Positions 54,616-62,960 of a stretch of 64,000 nucleotides of DNA are shown here, in pieces. Origin of the DNA: Streptomyces longwoodensis (GTDB lineage: Bacteria; Actinomycetota; Actinomycetes; Streptomycetales; Streptomycetaceae); contig NZ_KQ948550.1 of assembly GCF_001514125.1 (NCBI RefSeq), positions 310,001 to 374,000 of the forward strand. The letters run 5' to 3'. Below the pieces are notes generated by a model that was not told the origin of the DNA, made no database searches, and saw nothing but the letters and a program-made list of their open reading frames with translations. Every line of letters starts with the position of its first letter. Within the stretch, counting starts at the first letter, position 1. Position numbers and translations under genes: made by a program.

Positions 54616-56007
54616 TTGAAACGCACTTTGGCCCTCCTGGCCACCTGCGCGACGGCCCTGGGTCTGATGACCCTGGCCGGCCCCCAGGCGGTGGCCGCCA
54701 CCGGCTGCAAGGTCGACTACACGGTCACCAGCCAGTGGCAGGGCGGCTTCCAGGCCGGGGTGAAGGTCACCAACCTGGGCGACCCGGTCAGCGGCTGGAC
54801 GCTCAAGTGGACCTGGCCGGACGGCGGTCAGAAGGTCACCCAGGGGTGGAACGGCACCTGGTCGCAGTCGGGTTCCACGGTCAGCGCCACCAACGTCGAC
54901 TGGAACCGCGCGCTGGCCACCGGCGGCAGCGCCGACCTGGGCTTCACCGGCACCTTCACGGGCAGCAACCCCAAGCCCGCCGCGTTCACGCTGAACGGCG
55001 TGGCCTGCACGGGCACCGTCGGCGGCGACACCCCGACCGACCCGGGCACCCCCGGCAACCCGGGCACCGGCACCCCCGTGGGCGTCAACGGACAGCTCAA
55101 GGTCTGCGGCGTCAACCTGTGCAACCAGTACAACCGCCCCATCCAGCTGCGCGGCATGAGCACCCACGGCATCCAGTGGTTCAGCAAGTGCTACAACAGC
55201 GCCTCCCTGGACGCCCTGGCGACCGACTGGAAGGCGGACCTGCTGCGCATCGCCATGTACGTGCAGGAGCAGGGCTACGAGACCGACCCGGCCGGCTTCA
55301 CCAGCCGCGTCAACAGCTACGTCGACATGGCCGAGGCCCGCGGGATGTATGCGCTGATCGACTTCCACACCCTCACCCCGGGCGACCCGAACTACAACAT
55401 CGACCGCGCCAAGACCTTCTTCGCGTCCGTCGCCGCCCGCAACGCCGCCAAGAAGAACGTCATCTACGAGATCGCCAACGAGCCCAACGGCGTGAGCTGG
55501 ACGGCCATCAAGAGCTACGCCGAGCAGGTCATCCCAGTCATCCGGGCCGCCGACCCGGACGCCGTCGTCATCGTCGGCACCCGCGGCTGGTCCTCGCTGG
55601 GCGTCTCGGACGGCTCCAGCGAGGCCGAGGTCGTGAACAACCCGGTGAACGCGTCCAACATCATGTACGCGTTCCACTTCTACGCCGCGAGCCACAAGGA
55701 CAACTACCGCGCCACGGTGAGCCGGGCGGCGGCCAAACTGCCGCTGTTCGTCACCGAGTTCGGCACGGTGAGCGCCACGGGCGGCGGGTCGCTCGACCGG
55801 TCGAGCACCACGGCCTGGCTGGACCTGCTCGACCAGTTGAAGATCAGCTACGCCAACTGGACGTACTCCGACGCCAATGAGAGCAGCGCGGCCTTCAAGC
55901 CGGGCACCTGCGACGGCGGCGACTACAGCAGCAGCGGTGTGCTGACGGAGTCCGGTGCGCTGGTCAAGAGCCGGATCAGCACCGCCGACACCTTCCCGAC
56001 CAGCTGA
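54616..56007 (+). CDS. Secreted endo-1,4-beta-glucanase, CBM2-GH5
   Basis: 463 residues starting at a TTG with GAGGAGGAACG upstream. Signal peptide 1-28; a CBM2 cellulose-binding domain at about 31-132 (GCKVDYTVTSQWQGGFQAGV, Trp-rich surface); a PTD/PG linker to about 155; then a GH5 (A2-like) catalytic domain to the end. Glu289 in YEIANEPNG is the acid/base and Glu381 in LFVTEFGT the nucleophile. The upstream CebR operator indicates cellulose-responsive control. The next gene has a similar CBM2 and its own CebR site. Confidence 0.95.
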   Translation: MKRTLALLATCATALGLMTLAGPQAVAATGCKVDYTVTSQWQGGFQAGVKVTNLGDPVSGWTLKWTWPDGGQKVTQGWNGTWSQSGSTVSATNVDWNRALATGGSADLGFTGTFTGSNPKPAAFTLNGVACTGTVGGDTPTDPGTPGNPGTGTPVGVNGQLKVCGVNLCNQYNRPIQLRGMSTHGIQWFSKCYNSASLDALATDWKADLLRIAMYVQEQGYETDPAGFTSRVNSYVDMAEARGMYALIDFHTLTPGDPNYNIDRAKTFFASVAARNAAKKNVIYEIANEPNGVSWTAIKSYAEQVIPVIRAADPDAVVIVGTRGWSSLGVSDGSSEAEVVNNPVNASNIMYAFHFYAASHKDNYRATVSRAAAKLPLFVTEFGTVSATGGGSLDRSSTTAWLDLLDQLKISYANWTYSDANESSAAFKPGTCDGGDYSSSGVLTESGALVKSRISTADTFPTS

Positions 56008-56073
56008 CTCGCCCGCACACCGGACGACCCGTACGACGCGCTCACGCACCGGCGTACGGACGCACCACCCCAC

Positions 56074-56087
56074 TGGGAGCGCTCCCA
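56074..56087. promoter_or_regulatory. CebR operator before the second CBM2 gene
   Basis: A second exact TGGGAGCGCTCCCA, 48 bases upstream of the start. Both cellulose-active genes are therefore probably controlled by the same repressor but from separate promoters. Confidence 0.95.
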
Positions 56088-56135
56088 AGAGAAGGGGGCG
56101 CTCCCGCCCGCCCCTTCGCCCCACCGGAGGTATGC

Positions 56136-57353
56136 ATGCGTACCCTTCTCCGGCGCTTACTGCGCCGCCCGCGCCGCCCTTGGACGGCCGCGGCGTTCCT
56201 CACGGCCGCCGCGCTCCTCGCGTCCGGCTTCACCGTCCTGTCGGCCAGCGGCGCCGAGTCCGGCTGCCGGGTCGACTACACCGTGAACCAGTGGACCGGC
56301 GGCTACACCGCCCAGCTCAAGGTCACCAACCTCGGTCCCGCCGTGACGAGTTGGCGCCTGACGTGGACGTACGCCGGTGACCAGCAGGTGACCTCGGCGT
56401 GGAACGCCACCGTCACCCAGACCGGCAGCTCCGTCGTCGCCGTGAACACCAACTGGAACGGCGCCCTGGCCACGGGCGGCACCGCCGATTTCGGCCTCCA
56501 GGGCACCTGGCGCTCGTCCGCCCCGGCACCGGTCGACTTCGCCCTCAACGGCGTGTCCTGCGGTGGCACCGGCACCCCGCCGCCGACCACCGCGCCCCCG
56601 ACCTCGCAGCCGCCGACCACCCCGCCCCCGAGCACACCGCCGCCCACCACCCCGCCGCCGAGTGCCGACTGCGGTGCGGCCGTGATCTGCTCGGGCTTCG
56701 AGGACCAGACCGGCTCCACCCCGTCCGGGGCCTGGCGCTCCACCGCGCCCGACTGCCAGGGCACGGGCACGGCCACCGTGGACACCGCGGTCGCGCACGG
56801 CGGGGGCAAGTCGCTGCGGGTCGACGGCAGGGCCGGCTACTGCAACCACGCCTTCGTCGCCGCCACCGCCGACCTGTCCTCCGTCGGCCCGGTGATGTAC
56901 GTACGCATGTGGGTACGGCACACCACCGCGCTGCCCGCGGCCCACGTCACGTTCGTCTCCATGCCCGACTCCTCGCAGGGCGGGCGGAGCCTGCGCGTCG
57001 GCGGCCAGAACGGCGCCCTGCAGTGGAACCGGGAGACCGACGACGCCACCCTGCCCGCGCAGAGCCCGACCGGCGTGGCCCTCAGCAGGCCGCTGCCGAC
57101 GGGGAGTTGGCAGTGCCTGCGGTTCGCGATCGACACGTCCGCGCCCAAGCTCGACACCTGGCTCGGCGACGAACAGGTCCCGGGCCTGCACGCCGACGGC
57201 GTCCCCACCCAGGACGTCGACCAGCAGTGGCTGGCCCGCACCACCCCGCCCCGCCCGACCGCCCTGCGCCTGGGCTGGGAGAGCTACGGCACGGGCGACG
57301 ACACGCTGTGGTTCGACGACGTGGCGGTCGGCTCGTCACCGATCGGCTGCTGA
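56136..57353 (+). CDS. Secreted CBM2 protein with Cip1-like C-terminal domain
   Basis: 405 residues. A basic N-terminus and signal peptide (to about 44), a CBM2 (GCRVDYTVNQWTGGYTAQLK to about 143), a Pro/Thr linker (PPPTTAPPTSQPPTT...), then a C-terminal domain beginning CGAAVICSGFEDQTGSTPSG. GYCNHAFVAATADLSS, HVTFVSMPDSSQGG, LQWNRETDDATLP and a final DTLWFDDVAVG resemble Cip1-type cellulose-induced proteins of fungi and actinomycetes, of unclear enzymatic role (lyase-like fold). This family match is from memory. Two Cys residues near the start may form a disulfide. Confidence 0.82.
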   Translation: MRTLLRRLLRRPRRPWTAAAFLTAAALLASGFTVLSASGAESGCRVDYTVNQWTGGYTAQLKVTNLGPAVTSWRLTWTYAGDQQVTSAWNATVTQTGSSVVAVNTNWNGALATGGTADFGLQGTWRSSAPAPVDFALNGVSCGGTGTPPPTTAPPTSQPPTTPPPSTPPPTTPPPSADCGAAVICSGFEDQTGSTPSGAWRSTAPDCQGTGTATVDTAVAHGGGKSLRVDGRAGYCNHAFVAATADLSSVGPVMYVRMWVRHTTALPAAHVTFVSMPDSSQGGRSLRVGGQNGALQWNRETDDATLPAQSPTGVALSRPLPTGSWQCLRFAIDTSAPKLDTWLGDEQVPGLHADGVPTQDVDQQWLARTTPPRPTALRLGWESYGTGDDTLWFDDVAVGSSPIGC

Positions 57354-57423
57354 CCGGTCGGCCACCAGCAGGAAGGAGCCGGTCCGACCGCAGCCGGGGG
57401 AAGCCGGCCGACCACCGGCAGGG

Positions 57424-57451
57424 GGAGCCGGCCCGACCGCGGGCCGGCTCC
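57424..57451 (+). terminator. Terminator after the Cip1-like gene
   Basis: GGAGCCGGCCCG and CGGGCCGGCTCC pair perfectly around ACCG, followed by TTC. Two similar blocks of GGGGGAGCCGGCC-type sequence just upstream look like degraded copies of the left arm. Confidence 0.85.
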
Positions 57452-57505
57452 TTCGCGGCGTCCGCCCGCCGTGAAGGGACACCCGTACTGCGTCATACTT
57501 CTCCG

Positions 57506-57988
57506 ATGAGCAGGCGCACTTCCCCGACCAGCCCGCAGATCACCATCCGGCGGGCCGTCGCGAAAGACGCCAAGCGGCTCACCCGGCTCGTGCGGGGCTC
57601 CGGTGCCTACGCGGGGCAGTTCGCGAGCGCGGTCGCGGGCTACCGGGTCGGGCCCGACTACATCGAGGCGCACCGGGTCTTCGTGGCCGTCGGGGGCGGC
57701 GAGCACGAGGGGCGGGTCCTCGGGTTCTACGCGCTCGTCCTCGCGCCCCCGGAGCTCGACCTGCTGTTCGTCGCCGACGACGTGCAGGGGCTGGGGATCG
57801 GACGGCTGCTCGTGGCACACATGCTGTCCGAGGCCCGTGCCGCCGGACTCGACCACGTCAAGGTCGTGTCGCACCTGCCCGCCGAGGACTTCTACCACCG
57901 CGTGGGCGCCGTGCGCACCGGGACCGCGCCCGCGAACCCGCCCGCCGTGCCGTGGGACCGTCCCGAGTTCGAGTTCCGCGTGCTTTGA
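57506..57988 (+). CDS. GNAT-family N-acetyltransferase
   Basis: 160 residues. ITIRRAVAKDAKRLTRLVRG opens the fold, LDLLFVADDVQGLGIGRLLVAHMLSEA is the acetyl-CoA motif A (VQGLGIG), and VVSHLPAEDFYHRVGAVRTG motif B. Length is standard. The ATG at 57506 follows a short leader. It sits between the cellulase unit and the terpene fusion, about 200 bases before the latter, in the same direction. Its substrate is unknown; it may tailor a small molecule or be a plain housekeeping GNAT. Confidence 0.93.
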   Translation: MSRRTSPTSPQITIRRAVAKDAKRLTRLVRGSGAYAGQFASAVAGYRVGPDYIEAHRVFVAVGGGEHEGRVLGFYALVLAPPELDLLFVADDVQGLGIGRLLVAHMLSEARAAGLDHVKVVSHLPAEDFYHRVGAVRTGTAPANPPAVPWDRPEFEFRVL

Positions 57989-58062
57989 GCGTGGTGAAGC
58001 CCTCCGGCCCCGTAAAGACCGGGGTCGCGTGAGGATCGGGCGGCGTGGCCGAGGCGTGGCTC

Positions 58063-58083
58063 GGTTCAGGGTTCACGGTTCAC
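58063..58083. repeat. Three 7-bp direct repeats upstream of the terpene fusion
   Basis: GGTTCAG, GGTTCAC, GGTTCAC in tandem (58063-58083), about 100 bases upstream of the fusion start. The words resemble the GTTCAC core of PHO boxes, but the period is 7 rather than 11. They may be an activator site. Confidence 0.55.
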
Positions 58084-58185
58084 GAATCGCACGGAAGAGT
58101 GGTTTACCGCTGCCGCAGGGCCCCGCCCCACCCCGGGGGTCTTCCATGGAGTGAGTGGCGCCGGCCGTGACGCGACGGGACGGAT

Positions 58186-61100
58186 GTGGAGATGCGCGAG
58201 CGAGTAGCACCCCCTCCCCGCCTCGGTGACCATCCGGTCGGGGATGCGGTCACGCTGTGCAGCCCCGACTGGGTCCAGGCCGAACGGCAGGTGAGGTCCT
58301 GGGCGGCGCGGCACGGTATCGACGCCGGCGTGGGAGAGGCGCGACGGCTGGCACGGACGGGGCACGGGCGCATGGCCGGGTGGCTGGCTCCCCTGGCCGG
58401 CCCGGTGGAGCTGGCCCTGCTCGCGCAGTGGAGCGCCTTCATCGTGTCGGTCGACGACGGGTTCGACCGGCACGGCCAGTCACCCGCCCAGGTCCGCACC
58501 GTGCTCGACCAGCTCGTGGACGTGCTCGACAGCGCGGACGGAACCCGGTACCCGGCGTCGGCACCACCCGCGGTGCGCGCGCTGGCCGACCTGTGGGAAC
58601 GCACCAGGATCGCCGCCCGGCCGGGCTGGCGGCACCGCTTCTGCGCGCTGTACCGGGACTTCGCCGACGCCACCTGCACCGAGACGCAACGGCGCGCCCG
58701 CGGCGTGCGGACGGAGCTCGACGAGTACCTGGCGCTGCGCCGCCGCACCATCACGGTGCTGCCCGTGCTGGCCCTGGTCGAGCGGGCCCTGCCCCCGGCG
58801 GCCGAACTGGACGGGCTGCGCGACGCGGCCGCCGACATCATCGCCTGGACCAACGACCTGAGGTCCGCGCCGCGGGAGGAGGACGAGGGCACCGAGAACC
58901 TCGTCGGCGTACTGGCCCGCCACCACCGGTGCGGCCGGTCCGAGGCAGCGGCCCGCGCCCGCGCCATGCTGGCCGAGCGCATGGACGACTTCGACCGCGC
59001 CGCGCACGGCGAGCGGGCCGCGCCGATCCGACGGGTGCGGGACGGGTCCCTCGCCTGGCAGCGGGAGACCCACCGCAACGCCACCGCACCCGGCACCACC
59101 GCCGAAGGGCGTGACCGCGGCGTCCGCGCACTGGTACGGCACCTGACCGTCGCCATCGACCCGGCCGGCCACGTGGACGACCGGTGCGACAGCCGCGTAC
59201 TGGAGACCGCGCTGCTGCTGGCCCTGCTGCGCGACCAGGGGGCCGAACCCGGCGAGCAGGAACGGCTCACCCGCTTCCTCGCACATCGCCGGCCCGGCGC
59301 GAGCGGGATCGACGCCCTGCTGATCGACGCCTGTCTGGACCCGTCCGCTACGGCCGACCGCGCACCGGACATCGCCTCCGGCCTCTCCGTCGCGGTCAGC
59401 AGGGGCACCGCCGGCCGCGGACGCCTGAAGTCCGTCATGCTGAGGACGGTGCTGCACCTGCTGTGCGGCTCGGCTCTGGACGACAGCGACATGCCGGCCC
59501 CCGCCGGGCCCGAAGGCATCACCACCTACACCGACGTCCACCTGCTCTCGACCCGGATCATCCACGCGCACGCCTGCGGCCGCCCGCACACGGTCACCGA
59601 CGCCGAGCGCGACCGCCTGGTCTCGCTCCTGTCCCTCGGGCGCACCAGGATGCTGTGGGAGGCCAGCGCCACCACCCAGCTGCTCGGCCTGCACGCGGTG
59701 CGCCTCTCCCGGCCCGGCGCGCCGGTCCTGGAGGACGGTCTGCTGCGGTTGTGTCTCGCCGTCAACGGCGACGACGGCGTGCCGTTCCTGGACAGCCAGG
59801 ACCTGTGGCTGACGGCCGTGGCGGGCCTGGCGTTCACGGGAGAGGCCGACCTGGCGCCGTACGTCGGCCGGATGGCGGACCTGGTGGCGTCCTGGCAGGC
59901 CTCCGACGGAGGCTGGCCGTTCGCCAGCGGCATGCGGCAGACCGATGTCGACACCACCACCCGGTGCATGGAGTTCCTGCAGGCCACCGACCCCGGCCGG
60001 TACCGCGAGGCGCTGGACGGGGCGACCACGTACCTGACCGGTGTCGCCGGTCCGGACGGCGGGTTCCCCACCTGGGTGCGCGGTGATCCGCCGGACCTGG
60101 ACATGACCGCCGGCGCGATCCTCGCGCTGGCTCCCCGGGCGGCGCGGCACGGGCGTCTCCTCGCCGGGGCGCTCGAGTTCGTGCTGAACGCGCAGCAGAC
60201 CGACGGGACGTTCGAGCGGAGCTGGACGGTCAGCGAGTCCAGCGCCATTCTGCGTGCGCTGGACGCCCTGCACGCGGTCCCCGCAGCCGACGCCGGACTC
60301 GCCGCCCGGATCGCCGCCGCCACCGCCCGGTCCGTGGCGCGGCTGCTGGACACGCAGAACCCCGACGGCGGGTGGGGCCACCTCCCGGACGACGACAGCG
60401 ACGTGCTCTCCACCGCCCAGGCCATCCCGGTCCTGGCACGGCACGGTGACCCGCTGTCCGTCAGCCGGGCGGTCGCGTACCTGCTGCGGCAGCAGGACGC
60501 CGACGGCGGCTTCACCTCGCCGCCCGATCAAGTCGGCCCCCGCCCACTGCCGTTCGACTACCCGGTGCTCACCGACATCCACGCCCTGTCCGCCCTGCGC
60601 AGCGCCCGGGTGCCCGCCGTCGTCACCGACCGGACGGTCCCCGGACCGCCCCGCTCGTCCCGCCCACCTCGCTCATCGGGCCCGGCCACCCCGTCCCCTA
60701 CGAACTGGTCAGCTCTGGAAGCCGGCCTGCGGGGTGTGCTGCTCCGGCCGGAGCAGGCCGCCTACGAGCAGGCCCGCCTCCTGGTCAACCAGCGCTTCGA
60801 CCACGTCCGCCCGCAGGCGATCGCCTACCCGGCCGACGTCCACGACGTGGTGGAGTGCGTGCACTTCGCCCGGACCACCCGCGTCCCGCTGGCGCTGCGT
60901 TCCGGCGGGCACAGCTACGCCGGATACTCCACCGGCCCCGGGCTCGTACTCGACACCAGTGCGCTGAACTCCGTCACGGTGGGCGGCGGTCGGGCGCTTT
61001 TCGGAGCCGGCGTCAAGGGGCTTCAGGCCCACCAGGCACTGGCCGCCGCCGGAGCCGGGCTGCCGCTCGGCCGGTGCCCCACGATCGGTCTGGCCGGGGT

Positions 61101-62097
61101 CACCCTCGGCGGCGGGCTGTCCGCGTTCACCCGGGCGTGGGGCCTGGCCTGCGACCACCTGCGCGAGGTCGAGATCGTCACCGCCGACGGCCGCATCCGC
61201 CGCGTGCGCGCCGACTCGCCGTCGGGCGGGGACGACCTGTTCTGGGCCCTGTGCGGGGGAGGCGGGGGCAACTACGGGGCCGTCACCGCCATGGAGTTCG
61301 CCACCGAGGACATCCGCGACCTCAGCTGCACGCGCTTCCTGGTCAGCTGGCCCACCACCGACACGGCCGCCGTCATCCGGGGCTGGACCCTCTGGAACGC
61401 CGACCCGGCGACCCCCCGCTCGGTCACCTGCGCCTTCGAGCAGCTCAGCGACTCCGGCGCACCCGGCGTGCCCACGGTGACCGGAACCTTCCTCGGGACG
61501 CCCGGTGCCCTCGAACCGGTGCTGGACCACCTGGCCGCCGCGGTGGGCCGGGCGGAGACCGGCCGCGTGGTCGTCCCCTGTGACTACTCGCGGGCTGCCT
61601 GCGAGGCGGACCGCTGGGGAGGCGGCACCCTGGGGGCCCGGGTCGCCTTCGCGGCCAAGTCGCACATCGTGCGGGAACCGCTCGGCCCGGCGGCAGCGGC
61701 CGGCATGGCCGCGGCCCTCGAGCAGGCGCACCGCTTCACCGGCGTGGGCGGGGCGAGCGGCCTGCTCATCGACGCCCTCGGGGGCGCCGTCGGCGACCGG
61801 CTCCCGGGCGCGACCGCCTTCCCGCACCGGACCGCCGTGGGCGTCGTGCAGTACCACTCCTACTGGCACGAGTTCACCGATCCCGCGCACGTCGACCGCC
61901 GGCTGGACTGGCTGCGCGACGTCCACGCCACGATGCGGCCGCACCTCGGCACCGGTGGCTACACCAACGGCATGGACCCCGAACTCACCGACTGGCAGGA
62001 GGCCTACCACGGCGACAACTACCCGAGGATGCAACGCGTCAAGGCGGCCTGCGACCCCGGGGAACTGTTCACCTTTCCGCAGGCGGTCGGGCGGTGA
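58186..62097 (+). CDS. Three-domain terpene synthase / class II cyclase / BBE oxidase fusion
   Basis: 1303 residues, one uninterrupted frame from a GTG. Residues ~20-310 are a class I terpene synthase-like domain: aspartate-rich DDGFD at 90-94 and the NSE motif NDLRSAPRE at 223-231. The usual C-terminal RY pair is changed (ETHRN). Residues ~330-815 form a class II cyclase-like alpha-barrel region with QW-type repeats (QASDGGW, QNPDGGWG, QQDADGGF) and DVDTT at 587-591, where the middle Asp is the expected acid. A Pro/Ser linker (818-840) leads to a BBE-type FAD oxidase (845-1303): His909 in RSGGHSYAGYS and Cys964 in GRCPTIGLAGVTLGGG are the bicovalent FAD residues, and NYPRMQRVKAACDP ends the BBE domain. 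It may cyclise and then oxidise a prenyl diphosphate. Product unknown. Confidence 0.9.
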   Translation: MEMRERVAPPPRLGDHPVGDAVTLCSPDWVQAERQVRSWAARHGIDAGVGEARRLARTGHGRMAGWLAPLAGPVELALLAQWSAFIVSVDDGFDRHGQSPAQVRTVLDQLVDVLDSADGTRYPASAPPAVRALADLWERTRIAARPGWRHRFCALYRDFADATCTETQRRARGVRTELDEYLALRRRTITVLPVLALVERALPPAAELDGLRDAAADIIAWTNDLRSAPREEDEGTENLVGVLARHHRCGRSEAAARARAMLAERMDDFDRAAHGERAAPIRRVRDGSLAWQRETHRNATAPGTTAEGRDRGVRALVRHLTVAIDPAGHVDDRCDSRVLETALLLALLRDQGAEPGEQERLTRFLAHRRPGASGIDALLIDACLDPSATADRAPDIASGLSVAVSRGTAGRGRLKSVMLRTVLHLLCGSALDDSDMPAPAGPEGITTYTDVHLLSTRIIHAHACGRPHTVTDAERDRLVSLLSLGRTRMLWEASATTQLLGLHAVRLSRPGAPVLEDGLLRLCLAVNGDDGVPFLDSQDLWLTAVAGLAFTGEADLAPYVGRMADLVASWQASDGGWPFASGMRQTDVDTTTRCMEFLQATDPGRYREALDGATTYLTGVAGPDGGFPTWVRGDPPDLDMTAGAILALAPRAARHGRLLAGALEFVLNAQQTDGTFERSWTVSESSAILRALDALHAVPAADAGLAARIAAATARSVARLLDTQNPDGGWGHLPDDDSDVLSTAQAIPVLARHGDPLSVSRAVAYLLRQQDADGGFTSPPDQVGPRPLPFDYPVLTDIHALSALRSARVPAVVTDRTVPGPPRSSRPPRSSGPATPSPTNWSALEAGLRGVLLRPEQAAYEQARLLVNQRFDHVRPQAIAYPADVHDVVECVHFARTTRVPLALRSGGHSYAGYSTGPGLVLDTSALNSVTVGGGRALFGAGVKGLQAHQALAAAGAGLPLGRCPTIGLAGVTLGGGLSAFTRAWGLACDHLREVEIVTADGRIRRVRADSPSGGDDLFWALCGGGGGNYGAVTAMEFATEDIRDLSCTRFLVSWPTTDTAAVIRGWTLWNADPATPRSVTCAFEQLSDSGAPGVPTVTGTFLGTPGALEPVLDHLAAAVGRAETGRVVVPCDYSRAACEADRWGGGTLGARVAFAAKSHIVREPLGPAAAAGMAAALEQAHRFTGVGGASGLLIDALGGAVGDRLPGATAFPHRTAVGVVQYHSYWHEFTDPAHVDRRLDWLRDVHATMRPHLGTGGYTNGMDPELTDWQEAYHGDNYPRMQRVKAACDPGELFTFPQAVGR

Positions 62098-62134
62098 GGA
62101 CCGACCACCGGGTGCGCGCAGGGGGCGGACCGTG

Positions 62135-62958
62135 TCACTGGGCGTCCGCCGGCGCTTCGTCGCCCTCCCGCGGTTGCCGTACGGCGGGGGCGGGCGGCGC
62201 GAAGCTGGTCCAGGCGGTGCGGGCGGGCAGCGGATGGACGGTGCGGCCGGCGATCGCGTTGAGGATCACGGCGGCCCGGTGGGCCCCCAGGCCGAGGTCG
62301 GGTGTGCCGACGCCGTGGGTGTGCAGCTCGGCGTTCTGCACGTAGAGGCCGCCGGTGAGGGCGGGCCGGGTGGCGACCCGGTGGTCCAGGTCGACGCGGT
62401 GGCGGCCCTGCTCGTCCCAGTCGATCAGGTGGGCGATCGGCTCGAGGACCGGGGGCCGGACCGCGCGGTACCCGGTGGCGAGCACCACCGCGCCGGTACG
62501 GACCACGCTCCCGGTCGCGGAGTCGCCGTGCCGGCAGCGCAGCTCGACGGTGCCGTCCGGGGCGGCGGTGGCCGCCACCACCGCTGTACCGGGGACGATC
62601 TCGACCGGCTCGGCGTGGACCGGCCGTCCGACGGTGCGCTCGTAGAGGTGGTCGTGGATCTCGGCGAGGGTCTCGGCGCTGGCCGCCCTGTACAGCTGCC
62701 ACTGCTCGGCGACCAGGCGGTCGCCCGGCCGCGGGCAGGGCGTGGAAGCAGCGGGTGTAGTCGGGGGTGAAGTGCTCCAGGCCGAGCTTGGAGTACTCCA
62801 TCGGGGCGAACGCGCGGGTCCGGGTGAGCCAGCGCAGCCGGGTGCCGTCACCCGGCGCGGGTGCGCAGGAGGTCGAGGAAGACCTCGCCGCCCGACTGGC
62901 CCGAGCCGAGGACCGTGACGTCCCGGACGCCGTCCAGGGTGGCGCGGCGCGGTCCAGG
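62135..62958 (-). pseudogene. Remnant of an IucD/PvdA-type N-hydroxylase
   Basis: On the minus strand the C-terminal part reads in one frame to a TGA at 62137-62135 (RLVAEQWQLYRAASAETLAE, VVLATGYRAVRPPVLEPIAH, LYVQNAELHTHGVGTPDLGL). Upstream, MEYSKLGLEHFTPDYTRCFH is in another frame (shift near 62735), and GSGQSGGEVFLDLLRTRAG, the NADPH motif, is in a third and ends at a stop near 62850. The N-terminal FAD domain is missing; the sequence ends where the aminotransferase remnant begins. It was a lysine/ornithine-type N-monooxygenase of a hydroxamate siderophore pathway. Confidence 0.88.
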
Positions 62959-62960
62959 TA

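Noticed and set aside
58063..58083. PHO box upstream of the terpene fusion
   Set aside because: The GTTCAC-like words repeat every 7 bases, while PHO box units repeat every 11. Kept only as an unexplained repeat.
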